Shown here one piece after another: positions 11,791 through 23,668 of a stretch of DNA of 44,462 bases (its first letter is position 1; the number at the start of each line of letters is the position of its first letter). Position numbers and translations under genes: made by a program. The notes beneath the pieces were generated by a model that had not been told where the DNA came from, searched no databases, and was given only the letters and a program-made list of their open reading frames with translations. The stretch comes from Priapulus caudatus (Eukaryota > Priapulida > Priapulimorpha > Priapulimorphida > Priapulidae). The DNA is taken from positions 523,475-567,936 of the forward strand of contig NW_014577080.1 of assembly GCF_000485595.1 (NCBI RefSeq), given 5' to 3'.

Positions 11791-13460
11791 CATATCATAC
11801 AATAACAATACATACATAACATACATACATACATAGCATACATACATACATAGCATACATACATACATAACATACCATACATCCATACATACATCCATAC
11901 ATACATACATACATATCATAGGCATACATATCAGTACATACATACATACAACATACATAACATACATCCATACATACATAACATACATACAGTACTACAT
12001 GAACATACGATACAATACATACATATCATACATTACATACATACAGTACATAGCTAATACATACATACTACATACATACATAAATACATACATACATACA
12101 TAAATACATACAAATACAAATACATACCTACATACATAGAAGAAAAAACATACATACATACATACTATCATGACCTACAGTACAACTAACATAGCATATC
12201 ATATGCATACATACATACATACATACATCATACATACATACATACATAACATTACATACCATACATACAATACATACATACATACCATACATACATACAT
12301 ACATACATAGCATACATACATACATAAGTACGATACATACATACATACATACATACATACATACATACATACATAACATTACATACAATACTGACATACA
12401 ACATTACATACATACATACATTACATAATACATACCATACGATACATAGCGATACATACATACATACATACATACATGACATACAACATACATACATACA
12501 TACATACATACGAGTACATACATACAAACATACATACATACATACAATACATACATACATACTGACATACGATACATTACCATCACATACATACAGGTAC
12601 ATACATACATACATACATAACAGTACATACATACAAATACAAAATACAACATCATACATACATACATACATACAGACATACATACATTACGATACATATA
12701 ACATACATACATACATCATACAATATACATACATCCATACTACATACATACATACATACCTGACAATACAATACATAACCAAACATAACATACAATACAT
12801 ACATACATACAATACATACATAACAATACATACATACAATACATACATACATTAACATACAATACATAACAAACATAACAATAACATACATACATAACAT
12901 CATACCAATACATAAAAATACAAATACCTACAATACATACATACATACAACAATACATAACATACATCATACATACATAGCATTACAAGTACATAACATA
13001 CATACATACATAGCGGAAATACAGAATACCATACCATACCATACAGTACATACATACATACCATATCATACATATCCAGTACATAACATACATACAAGTA
13101 CGATACATACATACATCAATACATACAGGTACATACATGACGATACAGTACATACAATACAGTACATACATACATACATACATAGCATACATACCTACAT
13201 ACATACTACATACCTACAGTACATACATGACATACCATACATACATACCTCATACCATACATACATACATACAACATAGTGATTACATACAACATTCATA
13301 CATACATACATGACCAGTACATTACATACTAGCATACATACATAATACGAATACATACATACATACTACAGTACATACATACATACATAATACATACATA
13401 CATACATACAATACATACATACATACATACATACATACAGTACTACATACATACATACAG
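11791..13460. repeat. (TACA)n tetranucleotide array, part 2
   Basis: About 1.7 kb of further degenerate TACA/CATA repeats, continuous in type with 10480-11245. With the inserted element, the whole tract is about 3 kb, longer than the equivalent tracts at 21887 and 26350. Confidence 0.95.
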
Positions 13461-13578
13461 ATACACCGAGAAGGGCAGCCGAAAAGCGCGGGCGGAGTCG
13501 CCACGCACACGGCACGCACGGCATGATAACAGCGCACGCCGCGAAGCCACGGCAGCGACGCCGCACGGCACGCACGGC
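13461..13578. other. GC-rich spacer between array and version A
   Basis: Short GC-rich, GCAC-containing sequence joining the (TACA)n array to the duplicated block A. It has no clear counterpart before B (which has an AC-rich run) or before C. Confidence 0.5.
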
Positions 13579-16501
13579 ACTTGGCTGCCGGAGATGCCAC
13601 AGACAGAGAATGTAGGTGCACGCATAAGGATTACACAATATCGTCAGCGTTCTTGTATGATCCAAGACGGGTTCGCTCTACGCAAGCGTAATGGTGCGGC
13701 AATCAGAGAAGCCTGAGGCAAACAGCAACAGAGCATGTACTAAGTGCTTCAGCGCAGGTTCAACAGGCCAATCAGCAGAAACCTAAAGAGAGCAAACAAA
13801 CAATACGAGAAAAACAAACCATTGAGAAAAAATTCGAGATCTTCGCGTTGTCGCGCCCCTGCCCGATCCATGGCAGGAAAATCACAGTATATCATGTCAA
13901 AATATATGCCTGCGATGCATGCAAAGTCGAGTCAGACAGTTCTGATATCAGGAGGCCAACAAAAGCGCCATTTTTAGAGGCCTTGTTAAACCTAAGGCTG
14001 ACGGTCATAAAATGACTTAGTCGATGTTCTTTCCTGAATATCGTACAGACGACGTCCATACAGAATCATTCCTAAGCCATCTTATACAACTACTAGATAA
14101 GCAGACCATTAAGAATAACACATACCAGCTGTCGATTGGTTTCACGAAGCGGTATAAGTTGAGACCGGCTACTATATCTGAGGGCGCAATTGGTGAGATG
14201 AATGCAAGGCCGTATCACATTTCGTGGCGATTCCATCTTCTGGCCGACATGGAGGAGCTGCGAGGCTGGAGCGGTTGTTGCGTGTTCGCGCTCGTAAGGA
14301 CAGCGGGTGCGCGCGCCTGGCGGAGCACACGTTTCGACAGCAGTGAGAGACAGTGCGACGATAGCAGTGAGCGTGACTGATAGATGTCCGACCGTTCAAG
14401 ATTATGGGCGCGTGTAAGAGGGTGCACGTGCGCTTGTAGCGGCGGTGTAGGTGGGGGGTGAACGCGCATGGTAAGAGCACGAGTGGCGCGCACTACGGTG
14501 CCGCGTGCGTGTCGCGGTGCGTGCGCCTGTGCGTGCATATAGCATCGTGGAGTGCGTGCGGTTGCGTCTGTGCGTGCAGTCCGTGCCGTGGCGTCGCGTG
14601 CGTGCGCTGTGCGTGCGTGCCCGTGCGTGGCGTCTATGCGTGCGTGCGTGCGTGCGTGAAGGCGAGGTGGGTAGTTAAAGGCGCCAGCATCGGATGCATA
14701 CAGATAATGATGCGCCCGCGCGCTCCGTACTCTCTTATAGATTTGATTCCGCCATTTTATAGACACGATAATGTGCTGCAAAAATAAACAAAGAACGACC
14801 GACCGTACGGCATGTCGATGAAATTATTAGGTGACTATATAATGTAGATACCGGTCGTACATACGTGCTACGTGCATCTAATACAGTGAATCATGCTACG
14901 ATAGTGAGTTGTAATGATTAAAATATTTATTAATTAACAATGTATAACTATGGCCTAGCAAATGAGAATGCATGTTGGTGCACGTATATTCTACGAGGAT
15001 ATCATATATATATACTATATATAGTATATTAGGTATAGTAGCTGATATGAGGTATATATATACTGAAGCTGGCGGACGTGGTCTATAAATATTGTACGGT
15101 GTGAAGGGCAATGCACAGCTGGGTAGATACGCTGTAGACCTGCAAAAATCTGGGTCTTTGATGTGCGCCGTGGTCTGGGGCCCTCGAGGTTATTTGACAT
15201 TCACGAGCATTGCTATGCAAGCGATTGCCTCGCCGGAATATTTTTAGTGTTTTCGTGTGCAAAGCGAATGACGAGCTGTGCTAAACGCACCGAGCTGGCA
15301 GGTGGGCGTGTGCGAACCGAGAGAAGAGGCGATTGAAGAAGCACCTTCTGATGCTCTCGAAACAATATTAAAATGTTGCGCTGCAGTCTTAATCCGCGAT
15401 CTTGACTTCTGAAGCAACGCTTCATAACAAGTTGATTACACTCCGTCCCATTATTAAAACCGGCAGTTGTATACGCGATAATTGTTTCTTCCAGAAAATG
15501 CAATAAAGTACAATAAGAGTGAACGTAAAACGGACGATCTGCGTACTTGATCAAAGCATGGCTGCTCGCGCTTCTGCAGTTTCTCGGTGGCAGTATGAGG
15601 ATCCTGTAGGCCTTAGAAGTGCTTACGCTGGTATCGTTGCTCTATAGTTTCTATTAAAGCGCGGGAATCCACACTATATCTAAACTAGGTAGCTGCGTGC
15701 GGGAATGGCATTCGCACAGGAATAAAATGACATATAACAGTATTAATTTCAATCATACAGATATGCAGGGCATACGCGATTCGTAACGACGGACAGATCT
15801 CATCATTTCTTGATATAAATCGTGCACGTAATTGTAACTTGCGCAGATGAAGATTGCAATTATGATAGAGGAGATGGTGTGGCCTCACTTCTATCTATGA
15901 CTCTTACCCCTCTATAATTTACACCGCAGCGTATTATTCTTTCATTAAGTTCTCACAAATTTTATTGCGGCCAAATTGATCGCTTCTGATATTATCTCGC
16001 GTATTAAACGTGAGAGCGAGCATTGTGTCTAATATGATTTTGCAGTTAACGTATAGTAAATCTTCTATACTGCTACAATACAGAAAACATTGCGTACAGG
16101 TCGCACAACGTCAACAATAAATTGGTGGCCCGGTGTAACGTAGCAAAGGGGCATTAAAGCCTTGTTGTGTCGGCTATAATGCAACATATGGTGACAGTTT
16201 CAAAATCATCAACAAGAACGGAGAAAAAACACATTAACCTATTATCTTGAAACGTAACCATGCGCCATCGCTTCACCGCATTCGGGCGTTAATAGGGCTC
16301 AGAATTCGAATGTTCGAGCTTAGTTTTTATTTCGAATGCTGTTATAGCTGTCCAGGCCAGCGCGCAGAGCAGCGCTATACAAAGAGATGGGATGCCGGAC
16401 ACTACCAGGCCTACATCAAATGCGAAAGAATTTACGAATAGTCGACGATGGATGCCCGGTAAAATGTCGCGCTGGGGGGCCGGGCGCCTGTTTTTTTGCA
16501 G

Positions 16502-16671
16502 TTCCGCCAGCATTTTTATTTCGTCTGAGAAGACGCAGTCCCGAGATTGAGGTGATGGAAGGAGCAAAACGTGACGAAGATGGAGAGCGAGCGACGAGGT
16601 GTTGCCTACCGAATATCACAGATGGCGCAAAGGGACGGGATGACAAGAAACTGAAGTATTGGCCAGACCAG
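16502..16671 (+). pseudogene. Damaged copy of Ig domain 2 exon (first half)
   Basis: Aligns to the intact exon 30613-30768. The poly-T/CAG acceptor and the GTGAG donor are both kept, but the exon is 170 nt instead of 156, with single extra bases scattered through it, so the frame breaks repeatedly. Readable fragments such as EVMEGA and DDKKL show the origin. The preserved splice sites and insertion-only damage look like sequencing error rather than evolutionary decay, so this is probably not a biological pseudogene. Confidence 0.85.
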
Positions 16672-18895
16672 GTGAGGTTATCACCCACCGAGCGATAGCG
16701 TTAGCAGTGTCGGCGAAACGGTGGGATCAAGGACTATTATCACAAGTTGCCACCGCCTGGATAGATAAGGCATTGTTCGCTTAACGCAAATAGTTCTGGT
16801 TCCGATCTATATAACATGCTCGTACTAAAACGATTCGTGTGCGTCGCTTCCGACTATAATAGGGCCTACTCAAGCCCTATATATAAGCTGTGCAATATCG
16901 TCGAAGTGTGTTTGTTATTCATATAAGAGAGATCGACAATAGCGAAACTGACGTTCGTTCTCAGACACGCTTATGTGTCTGGCTTCACGTACGCGAGTGG
17001 AGTACTTGATAGCGGAATGATTTAATAGGAGAAATTGCTTAATGAAAAGCAGCACGTGACGTGCCCGTCTTGTAACATGATACCAGGTAGCGTACGGGCA
17101 GACTCATAAGCAATTGAGGCTAGGTGAGAGGTTGACGGTCCATGCAAACGGGATAAATCTACGATCAAAACCGATCAAACGATCAAACGTTTTAATAATC
17201 TCGCTCACATTTGCATGTAATTTCACAGGACCTCTTAATTCACGGAACAAGTGGATAATGCGCATGTTCGACGTTGTCCTCTTTTATCGGGAATGATATA
17301 TCCAACAATCTAACATGCCAACGGCCACATTCAAGGGATTTAAATATTTAACGCTATTTGCGTTCGCGGGACCTAAAACGCTAGCTTGGCGATATACATC
17401 GCAGTCTTGTAGGTTAAATCCTGACAGGCCTTTTATATGTAGTCGATTTTCCCTGAGAGTATGGACTCAGAGATCTGATCTTATAGCATTCTGTATGTTA
17501 TTTACTAACGGTACATGCGACGCGGCTGGCCGGATAAGAAACGCGCTTTATTACGGTGGAAACTATAGTAGAGTATGTAGGCCCGTGTTGCTGAATAAAG
17601 CTTTCCCGCGCACCAAAGTCCAATGGCGGCTGACTATACGCAGTTGAGAATGCGAACTAATTGAAAATGAGAAGGAAGGGGATCGTGTTGCATATAATAG
17701 GTTACGAGTGAATGTAGGCATTGTTGTTACGCACCGCACCCCCGCTCGTCCGCAAGGATGACTCACTGACGGACGTATCAATATTAGACTGTGGGAAAAA
17801 ATTATCAATTCCTTTTAATTCGTTTAACAAAGTGCCGCTAGAACTCGGGCGCATGTGTTGCTACTGAACTCCTCATCTCGTGCGCCCGTGTAATGTGCCA
17901 GGTCGAGTGCGTAATCTTCGAATACATTCAGTCACCGCATTGGCGCTTGAAATACATAGAGCAGAGAATTACAGGTAATTGTATTTCTGTGCGTATAGCT
18001 GTGCGCATTTACTGCCCGCAGGAAGGGCGAGTACATGCTATAGCAATAGCCCTGGCTCGAGACTGAAGTAGAATTGGGCAGCGCGGATAATGAGAGACAA
18101 GACACAGTAGCTATGCCACAAGCCTCAAATGAATAAGCCGGATATTAGGGAGTAGTGTTATAGCGGATGACTTTAGTCTTCGCATGAGGCAAAATAACTT
18201 CCCAACAAACATTATTACGCGGTAGAATTGCATGGCCATTCGGGTTGATGGAGGCCGAAGATTGCGCGTATAGGCGCAGGGCGGACCATAGAAACATGTG
18301 GGAGGAGGTAGGCCAGGCCGAATGCGGTTATCGCGTGTTGCGTGCATGGTTGTAATAGACAAGCGGTCCCCCGGGGTATATCGCGCGCGCAGAAAGTCGT
18401 CATAAAAAGCACCGCGCGCGGCCCGATGGCCACCGTAACACGTAACACGGACCTGGGGACGCGAGATAAGAATAAGAGCAGAGCTATACGCGACCGCAGC
18501 TCATGATAAAATAAAAGAGCATCATATAAAAAAGCCGCTTCTAATATTGAAACGAGTACGAGAAAACGCCGGTCAATACCATACATCACGCGCCGCGGCG
18601 GGACGCACGTACACACGAACACAGCATACCACCGGCGACTGCCGGCCCAGCCCAGTCTTCGACGCCCGGAGAGTATGCTATCAGAGCAAAGACGAACAAT
18701 CGCCGCGTCTAATGTGGACCTGGAAGTTTGACCTGCTGGTTAGATGTTTCTTGAGCGCCCAATTAACGAACTTGTCGCGGACTGTCATGGCTGCGCGAGA
18801 AAAGAGGTAACTGATTAATCGCCGGCGCGTGTAACGACGAACGGTGCACGTTTTCTTTTCTCTTTCTCTCGCGCTCACAACAACCAGCACGGCAG

Positions 18896-19051
18896 CCCGT
18901 TCTCGGCCGCGCAGAGGCGAATGGCCGCGAGCTCTAAGCAACTGTACAGCGGCAATGGACGCCGGCAGGCTACAATATGACAAATCGCCTTCGAACCGGC
19001 GTCCTCTCCACGGGCAGATCAAGGCAGCATCATGCTCAGCCTAGTGTCAAT
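18896..19051 (+). pseudogene. Damaged copy of Ig domain 2 exon (second half)
   Basis: Corresponds to 32724-32852. It is about 156 nt against 129, with many inserted bases. The pyrimidine-rich CTTTCTCTCGC run upstream, the CAG acceptor and the T|GTAAG donor are recognisable. Segments such as CAATGGACGCCGGCAG match the part encoding MDAGSYNC in the intact exon, but the frame is lost. Confidence 0.8.
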
Positions 19052-19757
19052 GTAAGAACTCCGCCGGATGTAAGCCGAGAAGAGTCGGCAGCTATCGTGC
19101 TTATCCTGAAGTCTTTTTCGCCGGCGCGCACGACGCGGGCGCCCGTCGTCTTTTTTCCAGCAGCGACCAGGAGCGGGGATATCTTTCATAGAACAAAGGT
19201 GATCTTGTTGTTCGCGCGGTAGCGGGAGTTAGGTCGCGCGAGATTCTTAAGGCGCAGAGGCTCGCATAAGACACGGCTCTCTTTATCACTTCACGAGTTA
19301 TTGGCGTCCGTAGTGTTCTCCGAGTCGCTATCATCGAATAGCCAGTTTACATTTAGATCACGATATCATATGCTGACATGTAGTAAACGTAAAGATGATG
19401 CGTAATAGCCGCAAAGCAGATAGCGCATGTAGGCCATGATTTATTGAGAGCAGTGAAAGGACAGCGACGATCTAGTCTTCAGATAGTTCCGTATGGCTTA
19501 TTGATGAGCGCGGCGGATCTGTTTTTTGTTCGAGATAAAACGAATGCGCAGTATAAGTGCAGGCACGCCCTAATGTATGTGTGCACCTATAATCAGCACC
19601 GTGAACGAAGCTTTCGTATAATAGTAATACCGCGATGCTGACCCGCCGCGGTTTGTGCCATGTATGTACTTATTACCTCGCTACCCAACACGCACAGTAT
19701 TGTAACAACTTTCCATATCTCTGCTGATCTCACCGGCGCAAGCTATTATGCGCGTAG

Positions 19758-19955
19758 AAATTCTCCGTCAATAATCGGCCGTCGCGCAGTCGCCGTTGCA
19801 AGAGTTTACTCGAGCAGAAATGTGACGATGGAAGTGTCAACACTGGGAGGCCTATCCGGCCGTGGACAGACGGACAGTGGTTCAAAGACAATAGTCGCCA
19901 TCCGGGAGACATACAGCGGACCAGATTAACTCTGCGCAGTTATCAGACCCGCCAG
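19758..19955 (+). pseudogene. Damaged copy of Ig domain 3 exon (first half)
   Basis: Corresponds to 33405-33584 and is about 198 nt against 180. The TTCTCCGTCAATAAT start and the ACAGACGGACAGTGGTTCAA core are kept. Frame-shifting insertions are spread along the exon, and the donor is reduced from CAG|GTACAG to a form lacking one G. The right boundary is approximate. Confidence 0.8.
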
Positions 19956-21861
19956 TACACTTACCGCTGAGTAAAATAGCTATAATCGAGAAAGCGCACA
20001 TGAGATGTCCAATTGTATAGCACGTCTGCACAAGGCGATGGCGCGAGTTGGGTGGCATCACCGGTAAAAGTCCGTTGTTTGCTTATAGGATTTTTAATTT
20101 GTGCGCTGCAATGAATGGACAGCGATTCTGATGATCATTTCCGACTGCAGTATCAACATTGGTATACACACGGCTGTGTGAAACTTTTAAAATTACGAGA
20201 AAAATATAACATAGTACATTAATTAAATGCGACTTAAAAAGTAAAAAGATAAAGAGATAAAAAGTAAATTAAGAAAGACTATAAGCCGATACGACGCCAA
20301 CGCCAATGAATGTGCACAATCTCCATAAAAGCACATTAATGATAGCATTTGAGTTTGATGTTGCGTATCTAAATTAGCATAGATTTTGCTAGATGTAAGA
20401 AACAACGGTTTTTTCTTTTCGGCGTTAAAGCAGGAATATTCAAGACACAATAACCAAGCATAAACTTAATGATTGACGGGCTATAACGATCATGTTTAGT
20501 TTGGTTGTTTTACTATTGCAATCTATGTAGTCCGTGGCGATATTGATAACCAGTTGATTGCGTGCGCTATTTTCATTTTAGCGTAGTGCTGCGTAACAAT
20601 TACCAGGCGCTATGCCATGGCATGGGGCATTCTGATGCATATACATGAAGGCACTGGCAGGGCCAACATGACCCCGAGTGACCCCATCTGCCCGAATAAC
20701 GCGGGGTATGAGAAGAATAGCTCGAATTGTAGACAGAGTCCAACCCGGCTACCGCTGCAGGCATGTATCTAAGCGAAGCCGGCATGCCCGGAAATGTGAG
20801 AACTTTGCCGGGCCCTAAATCTCAAGTGCTGTGATTGTTTGCCGTCAGTGAGGACATGTCCATTTTGTCAAACTGGTCGGGGGTTCCATCGTCCGCGCAT
20901 CGTGCTTTCCCCTGGCAGGGCAGGCTGGAACACGACAAAGTCAACTGAGCGACGCGGGCGCACACACGCCGTTATTTGGCCCGGTTGAGTGGTTCGCAAC
21001 TGGTTCATATCCCTTTATTCTTCCAGAGCGCCTGAAACACTAAGAAGAGGGTTCTTATCGTCGTGAAACGAGAGGATGGGCCCTTTATAAGTGCAGGGCC
21101 ACACACCACCAGGCGTTATACTCACGTTTGGCGCAGAACTCAGGCGTATTATCGGATAGACTGCGCGCGAGCAGTCTTGTCTGCTGTCCTGTACGACCTG
21201 GTGGGATCGTTTTCTGGCGTTCTGTGGGTCTGTTATTTCTTATATCTGTCTATTTCCCGGAGAAATCCCACGACCAGTGTCCAGCTCTATAAGTTACATC
21301 CCCTTTTGATCGCGGGATACCTTTTACTCAGCATTAATACGCCAGGGAGCATCGTTCGACAGTCTCGCTGAGAGACTGGAAACCGTAATGGCGTTTCTTA
21401 CCCCAGTAGTAAATAGATATGAGCCGCGCCGTCGATGTCAATTTGTAAGAAAAAATATCCGGAACATGTTAACGACTTGATTGCCAAGTATGAATTGGCA
21501 ATCCGTCAATTAGGAAAATAATCGCGATTTTAGAACAGTGTTAGTATGCGGAGATGTGTTTGGTAGTTGTGTACTTTCGTATGTGTGCTAGCGGTTTGGT
21601 TGCAAAAGTCAGAGCGCATACAAACACCATTTAAAGCATAAATAACCGTCCGTTACGGCTCGTGTTAAGATTACAAACAATACAGTAATGATGGGGGAGA
21701 ACCACAACCAGGGAACCCGAGACGATTTGAGTTGGTCACTAATTGATGAAGGGTTATTCCACAAGTGGCTGAACGAAATGGGTCACGCTGACACGAGTGA
21801 TTCGCAGTGCAGGTGGCGTTTATCGTATTTATAGACTAGATCGAACATGACCAGCAAATAG

Positions 21862-21886
21862 NNNNNNNNNNNNNNNNNNNNNNNNN
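21862..21886. other. Assembly gap of exactly 25 N
   Basis: Twenty-five unknown bases separate the end of version A from a new (TACA)n array. The round, small size points to a placeholder gap inserted by software rather than a measured distance. Confidence 0.99.
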
Positions 21887-22049
21887 GCATACATTACATA
21901 CATACATACATACATACATAACTACATACATACATACATACATACATACATACATACATACATACATACATACATACATACATACTACATACTAGCATAC
22001 ATACATACATTTAAAAAACATACATACAATACATAACATACATCATACA

Positions 22050-22080
<31 letters not shown>

Positions 22081-22196
22081 CATACATACATGACATACAT
22101 ACATACATACTACATACATACATACATACATTACATACATTACATACATTACATACATTACATGACATACATACATACATACATACATACAATACA

Positions 22197-22227
<31 letters not shown>

Positions 22228-22460
22228 CATAATACATACATACATACCATACATAAATACATACATACATACATACAACTATACAATTACATACAGGTAC
22301 ATTACATACATACATAGTATACATACATAGCATACATACCATAGCATACATACATAACATACATACATTACGATACATACATACATACATACATACATAC
22401 ATACATACATACATACATACATACATACATACATACATACATACATACATACATACATAC
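21887..22460. repeat. (TACA)n array after the gap
   Basis: About 570 bases of TACA repeats, including a pure run of roughly 80 bases at about 22374-22460. It plays the same positional role before version B as the arrays before versions A and C. Confidence 0.95.
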
Positions 22461-22534
22461 ACACGCGCACGCACGCACGCACGCACGCATATACACCCAC
22501 GCGCGCAAGCACGCACACACGCACGCACGCACAC
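22461..22534. repeat. GCAC/CA-rich microsatellite
   Basis: A short run of CACG and GCAC units joining the TACA array to version B. Confidence 0.85.
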
Positions 22535-23666
22535 ACTTGGCTGCCGGGAGATGCCCAGACAGGTGTGTGCACAGTGTTCACTTCGTCAGCGTTCTTGTAT
22601 GATCAAGACGGTTCGCTCTACGGCAAGCGTAATTGCGGCATCAGAGAAGCTGAGCAAACAGCACAAGCATGTCTAAGTGCTTCAGCGCAGTTCAACAGGC
22701 AATCAAGCAGAAACCTAAAGAGGAGCAACAAACATCGGAAAACAAACCTTGAGAATAAATTCGGATCTTCGCTTCGCGCCACTGCCATCATGCAGAAAAA
22801 CACATATATGCAGTAAAAAAATATATGCCTGCCATGCCATGCAAATCGAGTCAGACAGTTCTGAATATCAGGAGGCCAACAAAAGCGCCATTTTTAGAGC
22901 CTTGTTAAACTAAGCGACGCATAAAATGCTTAGTCATGTCTTTCCTGAATATCGTACAGACGACGCTCCATACGTCTCTAAGCCTCTTCCTGCTAGATAA
23001 GCGCAATAAAAAACACATACCCTCTCGATTGGTTTCACGAAGCGGTATAAGTTGAACGCTACCTATATCTAGGGCGCATGTGAATGAATGCAAGCCGTAT
23101 CACATTTTCTGCATTCCATCTTCTGCCGACATGGAGGAGCTGGAGGCTGGAGCGGTGTGTGCGTGTTCGCGCTCGTAAGACAGCGTGCGCGCGCATGCTG
23201 GAGCACACGTTCGCGCAGTGACAGTGCGCGTGCGTGCATGCGTGCGTGTGTCCGCGCGTTCAAGTATGTGGGCGCGTGTGGGTGCACGTGCGCTTGTACG
23301 GCGGTGTACGCGCGCATGGTAGAGCACGAGTGCGCGCAGTAACGGTGCGCGTGCGTGTCGGAGTGCGTGCGTCTGTGCGTGCATGCGTGCGTGCGTGCGT
23401 GCGTCTGTGCGTGCGTGCGTGCGTGCAGTGAGCGGAGTGGTAGTTAAAGCGCATGCATGGATCATTCGATGGCAGCCCGCGGCGCTTCCGTACTCTCTTA
23501 TAGATTTTAGATTCCCCATTTTTGCCTAATGTTCTGCAAAAATAAACAAAGAACGACTCACCGTACGCATTGCGATGAATTTTAGGTACTATACAATGTA
23601 ATACCTCGTACATACGTGCTACGTGCATCTAAACAGTGATCATCTACGATAGTGAGTTTAATTTTA
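22535..23666 (+). repeat. Duplicated segment, version B (truncated)
   Basis: About 1.1 kb collinear with the start of version A (13579 to about 14912) and of version C (27799 to about 29175). It includes the GTGC-rich stretch seen in all three. It breaks off after GTGAGTTTAATTTTA and joins directly to the start of the second S1 copy. B has fewer inserted bases than A. No coding content is supported. Confidence 0.88.
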
Positions 23667-23668
23667 CT

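Larger units (their letters stand above)
13579..21861 (+). repeat. Duplicated segment, version A (error-rich copy of 27799-35150)
   Basis: About 8.3 kb collinear with 27799 to about 35150 (about 7.35 kb) and, for its first 1.3 kb, with 22535-23666. Shared anchors include CAGGAGGCCAACAAAAGCGC near 13950 and 22870, and an exon-flanking TTTTTTTGCAGTTCCGCCA near 16494 and 30604. Version A is longer mainly through scattered one- to three-base insertions rather than blocks. It contains damaged copies of three exons of the Ig-domain gene and stops at the N run before the fourth exon would occur. Confidence 0.9.

Noticed and set aside
10480-13460. Met-Tyr-Val-Cys repeat proteins on the minus strand
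   Set aside because: Direct product of the TACA tetranucleotide array; stops are absent only by composition.
10480-13460. CRISPR-like array
   Set aside because: The repeats are a 4-bp microsatellite with no spacers of constant length, in a eukaryotic context.
13579-21861. A second, paralogous Ig-domain gene
   Set aside because: Same exon order and intron sequence as version C, with frames broken by small insertions; better explained as an error-rich copy of the same locus.
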